Assembly: GCA_021812265.1 (NCBI GenBank)
Contig: JAKAOI010000167.1
Span: forward strand, 1-5,780
Reading direction: 5' to 3'
Source of the DNA: Chloroflexota bacterium
Lineage (GTDB): Bacteria > Chloroflexota > Ktedonobacteria > Ktedonobacterales > JACDGC01
Length of the DNA stretch: 5,780 bases
Both the position numbers and the translations under genes were made by a program. Below, one piece after another: positions 1 to 5,722 of this stretch. Position 1 is the first letter of the stretch. Each line of letters starts with the position of its first letter. The notes beneath the pieces are model-generated. The model was given only the letters and a program-made list of their open reading frames with translations, was not told where the DNA came from and ran no database searches.

Positions 1-330
1 TTCCGCTGTAAGACGATCCGGCGCATTGGCTATTGCCGCGCTGGAATCTGCCCGCAGCCGTTTGCCGATATCCATAACGAGTTCAGCAAAAATATCTTTT
101 TTAGTGTGAAAATATAAATAAAATGTTCCTTGCGCTACCCCGGCGCGGCGGGTAATCTCTGAAACACTGCCTTCGTAATAGCCCATCTCGCCAAATACTT
201 CTTCTGCCGCGTCTAAAATTTTGCGGCGTGTCGCTTCGCCTTTGGCGGTTACCGGCGATAAGTTCCCGTTCACTTTATGCGCCGAATCTGTGGCTGCGCC
301 GTTTTGTAAAGATTTATCTGTTGTTTTCAA
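1..330 (-). CDS. TetR/AcrR-family transcriptional repressor, N-terminal part (cut by window edge)
   Basis: Reading the minus strand from a TTG at 330 gives 110 open codons to the window edge, so the ligand-binding C-terminal domain is missing. Residues about 31-80 are a typical TetR DNA-binding domain: the first helix (ATRRKILDAAEEVFGEMG) is followed by the helix-turn-helix at about 55-74 (SVSEITRRAGVAQGTFYLYF) and then HTKKDIFAELV. Such proteins are dimeric repressors released from DNA by a small ligand, often an acyl-CoA or hydrophobic compound. The first 28 or so residues are polar and not part of the fold. The start is uncertain: the frame has a stop 15 codons upstream of this TTG, the TTG has only a weak GGA-like site before it, and a GTG at 273 is the next candidate. 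It is divergent from the hydrolase operon, the usual place for a local repressor. Family call is secure; target and ligand are inferred or unknown. Confidence 0.9.
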   Translation of the reverse strand, partial: MKTTDKSLQNGAATDSAHKVNGNLSPVTAKGEATRRKILDAAEEVFGEMGYYEGSVSEITRRAGVAQGTFYLYFHTKKDIFAELVMDIGKRLRADSSAAIANAPDRLTAE

Positions 331-393
331 TGCTGTTATCCGTTCAAAATAGTCAAGCGAAAGTTCTGATTCTGCTCATCATTGTGTGATCTT

Positions 394-423
394 TTGGCGC
401 ATTCCGCAAATATATGGTATACT
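394..423 (+). promoter_or_regulatory. Sigma70-type promoter for the hydrolase operon
   Basis: TTGGCG at 394-399 and TATACT at 418-423 are separated by 18 bp. Each matches the sigma70 consensus at four or five of six bases. Transcription would start near 430, giving a leader of about 45 nt before the hydrolase ATG. Its place in the divergent region between a TetR gene and an operon supports the call. The transcription start is predicted, not observed. Confidence 0.55.
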
Positions 424-433
424 TCTCTGTAAT

Positions 434-449
434 ATGACAGTGTAGTCAT
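434..449. promoter_or_regulatory. Candidate TetR operator: ATGAC-N6-GTCAT dyad
   Basis: ATGACAGTGTAGTCAT is an inverted repeat with 5-bp perfect arms and a 6-bp centre. It begins 10 bp downstream of the predicted -10 box, so a bound dimer would cover the predicted start site. The 16-bp ATGA-N8-TCAT framework recurs at 1629-1644 on top of the second promoter. Fatty-acid-responsive TetR repressors (Bacillus FadR type) use palindromes with ATGA/TCAT-like half-sites, so the form is plausible. Assignment to the neighbouring TetR protein is inference. Confidence 0.5.
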
Positions 450-476
450 GTTTATATCTTTTCAGGGAGAAAAAAT

Positions 477-1625
477 ATGTCGCAGATATCTCAACAATTT
501 CCGCCAAATTCGCAATACCCATTGTTGCCGGGTATTCGCTCGCGATTTGTGCAAAGCCCGCGGCTGCGCGCACATGTGTACGAAAGCGGTGATCCGTCCT
601 CGCCCTGTCTGGTTCTTATTCACGGCAACGCCGCGTCGGCGCGTTTTTTTGAAGAGCTAATGACCAAACTGCCAAATCTTTATATCGTGGCTCCGGATCT
701 GCGCGGATATGGCGCCAGCGAAGCCAAACCGGCCGACGCAACAAGGGGGCTGCGAGACTACAGCGATGATGTGGCCGCGACGTTGGAGTCGCTGGGTGTG
801 CGGAAGCATCATGTATTGGGGTGGTCGTTAGGCGGCAATATAGCAGTACAATATACGATAGATCATCCGGATGCGGTAAAATCGCTGCTGCTGGAATCTC
901 CCGGTTCACCGTATGGATATGGCGGCTCTCATGGTGAAACCGGGCAGCCTAATTTCCCTGATTTCTCCGGCAGCGGCGGCGGCCTTATCTCGAAAGATGT
1001 TGTGGATTTATATATCGCTAAAGACAGCTCGGCCGACTCAATGTTTTCTCCCCGCTCGGTTATGCGCAGCACATATGTGAACGCCGCAACCTATACGTTT
1101 GATCCGCAGCGGGAAGATATCTATGTGGAACAAATGCTGATGATGGTTATCGGCGATCAGTTTTATCCCGGCGATGGAACGCCTTCCGCAAATTGGCCGA
1201 TGATGGCGCCGGGCAAATGGGGATCCAACAATGCGTTATCACCAAAATACTGCAATTTAACGGCGCTGGAAACAATAACGCCCAAGCCGGAAATTGTGTG
1301 GATTCATGGCGTAAATGATTTGGTGGTAAGCGACACCGCTGCGGTAGACCCGTGTTTCTTGGGCAAGTTGGGGGTCATCCCAGGTTGGCCCGGAGATGAC
1401 CTGTGCCCGCCGCAGCCAATGCTGACACAAATACGAGCTATGTTGCAGCGCTACGCCGCCAATGGCGGAGCTTTCAGCGAAATGACGCTGGAAAATTGCG
1501 GCCATTCACCGCATATCGAGCAGGAAGATGCGTTTATTCAGCGTTTGCAAACACTGATTGCTGCGCATGAATCCGCCGATCCGCAGCGAAAAGGAATATT
1601 TGACATATTTCGCCGCAAGCGGTAG
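477..1625 (+). CDS. Alpha/beta-fold hydrolase with large cap insertion
   Basis: This 382-residue protein is a serine alpha/beta hydrolase, probably cytoplasmic since no signal peptide is visible. The oxyanion motif IHGN is at 48-51, the nucleophile elbow G-W-S-L-G-G puts Ser117 as nucleophile, and the likely acid and base are Asp281 (HGVND) and His343 (CGHSPH). Residues about 141-262 form a long Gly- and aromatic-rich insertion between the nucleophile and acid, probably a substrate-shaping lid, which makes the protein longer than the usual 270-300 residues. The C-terminus ends in a basic tail, RKGIFDIFRRKR. The ATG at 477 is preceded by AGGGAG at 464-469 with a 7-bp spacer. It is the first gene after the TetR-facing promoter, 55 bp ahead of a ketosynthase. 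Esterase, thioesterase or C-C hydrolase activity are all possible. The Ser nucleophile argues against a haloalkane dehalogenase or OleB-type enzyme, which use Asp. Confidence 0.85.
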   Translation: MSQISQQFPPNSQYPLLPGIRSRFVQSPRLRAHVYESGDPSSPCLVLIHGNAASARFFEELMTKLPNLYIVAPDLRGYGASEAKPADATRGLRDYSDDVAATLESLGVRKHHVLGWSLGGNIAVQYTIDHPDAVKSLLLESPGSPYGYGGSHGETGQPNFPDFSGSGGGLISKDVVDLYIAKDSSADSMFSPRSVMRSTYVNAATYTFDPQREDIYVEQMLMMVIGDQFYPGDGTPSANWPMMAPGKWGSNNALSPKYCNLTALETITPKPEIVWIHGVNDLVVSDTAAVDPCFLGKLGVIPGWPGDDLCPPQPMLTQIRAMLQRYAANGGAFSEMTLENCGHSPHIEQEDAFIQRLQTLIAAHESADPQRKGIFDIFRRKR

Positions 1626-1628
1626 AAT
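1600..1628 (+). promoter_or_regulatory. Near-consensus sigma70 promoter inside the end of the hydrolase gene
   Basis: TTGACA at 1600-1605 matches the -35 consensus exactly. TAGAAT at 1623-1628 matches the -10 at five of six bases, and the spacer is the ideal 17 bp. The hydrolase stop codon TAG (1623-1625) forms the first half of the -10 box. The predicted start near 1635 lies about 45 nt before the ketosynthase ATG. This would let the ketosynthase and ligase be expressed separately from, or in addition to, the hydrolase. Confidence 0.6.
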
Positions 1629-1664
1629 ATGATACATGACTCATATATCATATATCTCATGATC
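1629..1664. promoter_or_regulatory. AT-rich half-site cluster, candidate operator for the internal promoter
   Basis: ATGATACATGACTCAT at 1629-1644 has the same ATGA-N8-TCAT frame as the dyad at 434-449. A 9-bp palindrome ATGACTCAT (1636-1644) is nested in it. Two further TCAT half-sites follow at 1648 and 1657, the last inside TCATGA at 1657-1662. The arms ATATGATA (1627-1634) and TATCATAT (1646-1653) also form an 8-bp inverted repeat. The stretch starts immediately after the -10 box and is much more AT-rich than its surroundings. Regulatory function is inferred from position and repetition. Confidence 0.45.
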
Positions 1665-1680
1665 TGCAAAGGGGCCACGC

Positions 1681-2742
1681 ATGAGTGATCGCGCTGTCAG
1701 CGAACAGGCTGACACATTTTTAGCATATCCGCCCATTGGAATGCTATCTTTTGGCGTCTATCTGCCTGAAACGATACAAACCTCTGCGTATATTGCGCAG
1801 GAATCGGGAATACCGGAAGAGATTATCCGAGGGAAAATGGGGATACACGCTAAACGTCGCGCCGGGTTGGCAGACCAAACATCTGCCATGGCTGTTGCCG
1901 CCGCTAAAACGGCGCTGCAACGCGCGCAAATTGAGCCGGAGGAAATCGATCTCATCATCTATTCCGGAAGCATGCATAAAGATTTTTATGTATGGTCTGC
2001 GGCAAACCGCATACAATATCTTCTTGGGGCAAAAAATGCGTGGGCGTTTGAAGCTGTGGCGCTGTGCACCACCAATGTGCTGGCTTTAAAACTGGCGCGC
2101 GATCTCATGATGAGCGATCCTAAACTGCGCACAACGCTGATCTGCGGCGGGCATCGCACAGCGGATTTAATTAATTTTAAGGATCATACCAGCCGATTTT
2201 TATTTAATCTTTCCGATGGAGGCAGCGCCATGTTGCTGCGTCGCGGCTATGCCCGGAATATGGTGCTGGCTTCGGCGTTTATAACCGATGGATCGCTTTC
2301 TGAAGATGTAACCATACCGGCTGGCGGCACGCGGCATCCTACCACCGAAGCAACATTGCGGCAAGGGTTGCACACATTTCATGTTGCCGATTCGGATCAT
2401 TTGAAAACCGGGCTGGAAGGTGTTTCGGAAGATCACTTTATCCAAGTAGTGCGCGAAGCGGTGGCGAAAAGCGGCTATTCTATAGGAGATATTCATTTTT
2501 TAGCGATTAATCATATGAAGCCATCGATGCATCATAGAATTTTGCAGATGCTGAATCTGCGTGAAGATCAATCCATCTATTTATCTGAATATGGGCATAT
2601 CGGCGCGCCGGATCAGGTATTGGCGCTGGAACTGGCGGCGCAGCGGCAAACGCTGCAGGATGGCGATATTGTTGTGATGGCCAGCGCCGGGCTGGGCTTT
2701 ACTTGGGGCGCGACAGCGCTGCGCTGGGGAAGGCAGGATTAA
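1681..2742 (+). CDS. FabH-like 3-oxoacyl synthase III family enzyme (thiolase fold)
   Basis: The 353-residue protein matches the ketosynthase III fold along its length: an N-terminal half with GVYLPE (25-30) and the nucleophile in AVALCTTN (Cys129), a central NLSDGGSAML (176-185) resembling the FabH GDGAGA segment, and a C-terminal half ending in the family signature GLGFTWGATALRW (337-349). His278 in AINHMKP aligns with the FabH catalytic His of PHQAN. The FabH Asn in HGNTSAAS is replaced by His306 in YGHIGAPD, so the apparent triad is Cys-His-His. Members acyl-load the cysteine from a CoA or ACP thioester and condense it with a second thioester; the substrates here are unknown. The ATG at 1681 has AAAGGGG at 1668-1674 with a 6-bp spacer. 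This leaves about 20 residues before the fold begins, and a start at 1741 is possible but lacks such a site. The downstream ligase is 4 bp away, so the two are probably co-translated. Confidence 0.88.
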   Translation: MSDRAVSEQADTFLAYPPIGMLSFGVYLPETIQTSAYIAQESGIPEEIIRGKMGIHAKRRAGLADQTSAMAVAAAKTALQRAQIEPEEIDLIIYSGSMHKDFYVWSAANRIQYLLGAKNAWAFEAVALCTTNVLALKLARDLMMSDPKLRTTLICGGHRTADLINFKDHTSRFLFNLSDGGSAMLLRRGYARNMVLASAFITDGSLSEDVTIPAGGTRHPTTEATLRQGLHTFHVADSDHLKTGLEGVSEDHFIQVVREAVAKSGYSIGDIHFLAINHMKPSMHHRILQMLNLREDQSIYLSEYGHIGAPDQVLALELAAQRQTLQDGDIVVMASAGLGFTWGATALRWGRQD

Positions 2743-2746
2743 CGCT

Positions 2747-4339
2747 ATGCTGGCAAAATTTTTACCGGTGGGCGAATGGCTTACCCGTCGGGCAGATTTA
2801 GTTCCGCAGAAAGCGGCGCTTATAGACGGCGCAACCGGCGAAGTTATTACCTATGCGGAGTTTAACCGCAGAGCAAAGGCTTTGGCCGCCGCGCTGGCGA
2901 GCAAGTACGCCGTTATGGTCGGTGACCGGGTCGCTGTTGTGGCGCAAAATTCCGTTGAATATCTTGCGCTGTTTATGGCGTGCGCGAAAATCGGCGCCAT
3001 TCTCGCGCCGCTGAATTGGCGCTTAACCGCTTCTGAACTGGCGGTGATTTTTAAAGATTGCGAGCCGAAATTGGTGGTGTACGACACCGCTTTCGCGGAA
3101 AAGGCGCAATCTGCCGCGCAGTCGGCGCAATCACCGGCGCCGCGGCCGGCGCGGGGTATTTTTTCTTTTGGCTCCGCCAAACAAGCGCCGGTTTTGGATC
3201 CGCCGATGTTCACTGATTTTGCCGGGCTGACTGCGGCTGCGTCCGGAAACTATCCCCCGGCGCCGGTTTTGCGCACGGCGGATGGTGAAGAGATTGCGCT
3301 GATTTTATATACATCCGGCACAACGGGAACACCAAAAGGGGCAATGCTTTCGCATCGCATGATTACCTGGAACGCGGTAAATACGCAGATTAGCTGGGGA
3401 TTGCGCGATGACGATATATACCCAAATTTTTCGCCATTTTTTCACGCCGGCGGATTAAATGTGCTTACAACCCCCATGTTTCACTGCGGCGGAACAGTAG
3501 TAACGTTAAGCTCCGGCGCGCCGGCGGATATTTTAAACGCTATAGGCCGCTTCAAGTGCACAGTAGTGTTTGCCGTGCCCACAGTGTTTCAAATGATGGC
3601 TGAGCATGAGCAATTTGCGGCGGCGGATTTTTCCTCGACGCGGTTTTGCATTTCGGGCGGCAGTTCGTGTCCGTTGCCGGTTATTGAACGCTATGTGGCG
3701 CGCGGCATTCAGTTTCGTCAGGGATATGGGCTTACCGAAGCCGGCGTAAACTGCTTTAGTTTAGCTCCGGAAGACGCCGCGCGCAAAGTGGGGTCTGTCG
3801 GCAAGCCGATATTTCATTCATTTGCCCGGATTGTAGACGCGCAAAACGCTGATGCGCCGGATGGCTCCGCCGGTGAGCTGGTCCTTGCCGGGCCGCATAT
3901 TTGTTCGGGCTATTGGCGGCGGGAAGAAGCAACCCGCGCCGCGTATAGTGATGGCTGGTGGCATACCGGCGATATTGCCCGCAAAGACGAAGAGGGGTAT
4001 TATTTTATTGTCGGCCGCATAAAAGATATGTATAAATCCGGGGGCGAAAATGTGTACCCGGCTGAGGTAGAAGCTATTTTAGGAACTTGCCCAGGTGTGC
4101 GCGACATCGCCGTTATTGGTGTTCCCGATGAAAAATGGGGTGAATCGGGCGCGGCGTTTATTACGGTCACCGGCGCCGGCGCGGTTTCTGCCGATGATGT
4201 GCGGCGCTATGCGGAAAGCCGGCTGGCAAAGTTTAAGCGGCCGGCGCATATCTTTTTTGTTGAAGAGCTGCCGCGCAACGCGATGGGCAAGGTGGTAAAA
4301 ACTGCTTTGCTGCAGCGCTATACCGAACAAAAGCAGTGA
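2747..4339 (+). CDS. AMP-forming acyl-CoA synthetase (ANL superfamily)
   Basis: This 530-residue enzyme should convert a carboxylic acid, ATP and CoA to acyl-CoA through an acyl-adenylate. All core motifs are present in order: the phosphate-binding loop LYTSGTTGTPKG (187-198), YGLTE (327-331), GWWHTGD (403-409), the hinge and A8 region from GRIKDMYKSGGEN to YPAEVE (423-442), and PRNAMGKVVK (509-518) with the catalytic Lys515. Length is normal for the family. Residues about 118-152 are an Ala/Gln/Pro-rich, low-complexity stretch in the N-terminal domain that looks like an inserted flexible linker. The start follows the ketosynthase stop by 4 bp, with AGGA in the last codons of that gene serving as ribosome binding site, so translation is probably coupled. 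Medium- or long-chain fatty acids are common substrates for this type, but specificity cannot be read from sequence. OleC-type beta-lactone synthetase is a less likely alternative. Confidence 0.92.
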   Translation: MLAKFLPVGEWLTRRADLVPQKAALIDGATGEVITYAEFNRRAKALAAALASKYAVMVGDRVAVVAQNSVEYLALFMACAKIGAILAPLNWRLTASELAVIFKDCEPKLVVYDTAFAEKAQSAAQSAQSPAPRPARGIFSFGSAKQAPVLDPPMFTDFAGLTAAASGNYPPAPVLRTADGEEIALILYTSGTTGTPKGAMLSHRMITWNAVNTQISWGLRDDDIYPNFSPFFHAGGLNVLTTPMFHCGGTVVTLSSGAPADILNAIGRFKCTVVFAVPTVFQMMAEHEQFAAADFSSTRFCISGGSSCPLPVIERYVARGIQFRQGYGLTEAGVNCFSLAPEDAARKVGSVGKPIFHSFARIVDAQNADAPDGSAGELVLAGPHICSGYWRREEATRAAYSDGWWHTGDIARKDEEGYYFIVGRIKDMYKSGGENVYPAEVEAILGTCPGVRDIAVIGVPDEKWGESGAAFITVTGAGAVSADDVRRYAESRLAKFKRPAHIFFVEELPRNAMGKVVKTALLQRYTEQKQ

Positions 4340-4372
4340 ATCTGCCGGCGGCGCCATTTGTATTGAGAACAT

Positions 4373-4463
4373 GGCTTTCGCTTGAAAGAGCAGCATTTTT
4401 CTTCGTATCTGAAACAATGGGAGGTCTGGGAGCGTTCCAATGTTCCATACTGAAGCGAAAGCC
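4373..4463. repeat. Perfect 11-bp inverted repeat bounding a 91-bp intergenic element
   Basis: GGCTTTCGCTT at 4373-4383 is the exact reverse complement of AAGCGAAAGCC at 4453-4463, with 69 bp between. It lies in the 155-bp gap between the ligase and the hydratase. There is no T-run after either arm, so it is not a simple intrinsic terminator. No target-site duplication is evident. It could be a long-range RNA stem in the operon leader of the hydratase or the ends of a small non-autonomous element. The gap holds no convincing promoter; TTGAAA (4382) with TATCTG (4406) at 18 bp is weak. Confidence 0.6.
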
Positions 4464-4494
4464 CTGATAATAAAGAAAGACACAGGAAACCGAT

Positions 4495-4911
4495 ATGAGT
4501 ACAATACCATTGCCTGCCATAGGCGCAAGTTTCAGCCGTTCGCACACCGTTACAACCGAAGATGTCGACGGTTTTTCGCGGTTAAGCGAAGACCGCAACC
4601 CGTTGCATATTGATGAGGCGTTTGCCGCGCAAACACGCTTTAAGCGCAGAATAGCGCACGGCATGTATTCCGCCGCGCTGATTTCCAGCGTGCTGGGCAA
4701 CGACTTGCCCGGAACCGGCTGCGTATATATGGGACAAACACTGAAATTTCAGCTGCCGGTGTATATTGGCGACACAATTACTACACAGGTGACGGTAATC
4801 GCCGTGCGTGAAGATAAACGCATTGTTACTCTAAATACCACCTGTGTAAATCAGCATGGAGATATTGTTGTTTCCGGCGAAGCAACCATGAAAGTGTTGG
4901 AAGAGTTGTAG
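4495..4911 (+). CDS. MaoC-like (R)-specific enoyl-CoA hydratase, PhaJ type
   Basis: The 138-residue protein is a single hot-dog domain of the size of PhaJ hydratases (about 135 residues). The hydratase-2 motif SEDRNPLHID (31-40) supplies the catalytic pair Asp33 and His38, and the family IAHGMYSA segment follows at 53-60. By family precedent it adds water to trans-2-enoyl-CoA to give (R)-3-hydroxyacyl-CoA, or the reverse, in the cytoplasm as a dimer. The ATG at 4495 has AGGA at 4484-4487 with a 7-bp spacer. It is 155 bp after the ligase gene on the same strand, probably the last gene of the unit, although a separate transcript cannot be excluded. In other bacteria such enzymes feed beta-oxidation intermediates into polyhydroxyalkanoate, but no PHA synthase is visible here, so no pathway-specific symbol is given. 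Confidence 0.9.
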   Translation: MSTIPLPAIGASFSRSHTVTTEDVDGFSRLSEDRNPLHIDEAFAAQTRFKRRIAHGMYSAALISSVLGNDLPGTGCVYMGQTLKFQLPVYIGDTITTQVTVIAVREDKRIVTLNTTCVNQHGDIVVSGEATMKVLEEL

Positions 4912-4930
4912 CGCCATTTTCCATCCCTGC

Positions 4931-4952
4931 GCTGTTTCCGCGCGGAAGCGGC
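4931..4952. terminator. Hairpin between convergent genes, possible bidirectional terminator
   Basis: The 40-bp gap between the convergent hydratase and SDR genes contains the 12-bp palindrome TTCCGCGCGGAA (4936-4947). With G-U pairs on the plus strand the stem extends to 4931-4952, reaching the SDR stop codon. No U-tract follows on either strand, so intrinsic termination would be weak. It may instead act with Rho or as a 3' mRNA end stabiliser. Confidence 0.35.
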
Positions 4953-5722
4953 TAATGCGCCGACCAGCCGCAATCGATGGTAAACGCGCTGCCGGTGATT
5001 CCCGAAGCGGATGGTGAGCACAAATAAAGAATTGCGTCGGCGATTTCCTGTGGCTCCAACAAGCGATGAATCGGCGATTCGGCGGTCATGATCTTTTCGA
5101 CGACTTCATCTTCGGGGATGTTGTGCGCCTTTGCCTGCGCGGCAATTTGCTTATCTACCAGCGGGGTGCGCACATAGGAAGGACACACACAGTTGCAGGT
5201 TACGCCATGTGGCGCCGCTTCCAGCGCGGTGACGCGGGTAAGCCCCAGCAGCCCGTGCTTGGCGGTGACATACGCCGATTTATAGGCCGACGCAATGAGG
5301 GAATGCGCCGAGCCTATATTGATGATTCTGCCCCATTTGCGCAGGTACATGCCCGGCAGCGCGGCGCGCGTAAGCAGAAACGGCGCCGTTACCATCATAT
5401 CGATGATGCGCCGCCACTGGTCCGGCGGAAACTCTTCGATTGGCGCAATATATTGTATCCCCGCGTTATTCACGAGGATATCTATTTTATCCAGCGCCGC
5501 GGCGGCTGCTTCGAACATGGCGACGGTTTCGGCTTCCGAAGTAAGATCCGCGCGGAAGAAATGTGTGTTTGGCAGACTGCTTGCTGCGATTTCGCCGCCC
5601 TGCTGATCGATATCTGCTATGGCAACATCGGCTCCGGCGGCGGCAAACGCTTGCGCGGCGGCAAAGCCGATTCCGCTGGCTCCCCCGGTGATGAGTGCTG
5701 TTTTACCGGCAAAAGATTCCAT
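4952..5722 (-). CDS. bdhA: 3-hydroxybutyrate dehydrogenase-type short-chain dehydrogenase
   Basis: The 256-residue classical SDR has the cofactor loop TGGASGIG (12-19), NNAG (85-88), and catalytic Ser138, Tyr151 and Lys155. An acidic residue follows strand 2 (IADID, 36-40), which favours NAD. Several segments are characteristic of D-(R)-3-hydroxybutyrate dehydrogenase: NNAGIQYIAPIEEFP, INIGSAH, YKSAYVTAKHG, TPLVDKQIAAQAKAH and SPIHRLLEPQEIA. The expected reaction is (R)-3-hydroxybutyrate + NAD+ to acetoacetate + NADH. Residues that depart from the common family text are Met110 where many SDRs have the tetrad Asn, Ser182 in CPSYV, and Cys251 in DCGW. AAAGGGG lies 8 bp before the ATG (5731-5737 on the minus strand). 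It is convergent with the hydratase gene, so it belongs to another transcript whose promoter is probably beyond the right edge or in the last 58 bp, where I see no clear boxes. Confidence 0.9.
   Translation of the reverse strand: MESFAGKTALITGGASGIGFAAAQAFAAAGADVAIADIDQQGGEIAASSLPNTHFFRADLTSEAETVAMFEAAAAALDKIDILVNNAGIQYIAPIEEFPPDQWRRIIDMMVTAPFLLTRAALPGMYLRKWGRIINIGSAHSLIASAYKSAYVTAKHGLLGLTRVTALEAAPHGVTCNCVCPSYVRTPLVDKQIAAQAKAHNIPEDEVVEKIMTAESPIHRLLEPQEIADAILYLCSPSASGITGSAFTIDCGWSAH

Noticed and set aside
353..382. Nine-codon minus-strand reading frame (MMSRIRTFA) upstream of the TetR start, possible leader peptide
   Set aside because: It has no clear ribosome binding site, no regulatory codon run, and stops before the TetR start; chance is the simpler explanation.
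616..909. 97-codon minus-strand reading frame inside the hydrolase gene
   Set aside because: It lies antisense to a well-conserved catalytic region and encodes no recognisable domain.
477..1625. Assigning the hydrolase as OleB or haloalkane dehalogenase
   Set aside because: The nucleophile elbow GWSLGG carries Ser117; those families use Asp at this position.
3139..4183. Frequent CCGGCG/GCCGGC words as a possible uptake or recognition sequence
   Set aside because: They fall in Ala/Gly/Pro codons, have no fixed flanks or spacing, and are explained by codon preference.
4373..4463. Intrinsic terminator after the ligase gene
   Set aside because: The 69-nt loop and absence of a U-tract on either strand do not fit Rho-independent termination.
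4417..4467. 16-codon plus-strand frame (MGGLGAFQCSILKRKP) in the ligase-hydratase gap
   Set aside because: No Shine-Dalgarno sequence precedes it and nothing supports its translation.
4079..4700. Long minus-strand reading frames covering the ligase end, the gap and the hydratase start
   Set aside because: They overlap two clear genes antisense, have no family resemblance, and reflect the absence of chance stops in GC-rich DNA.
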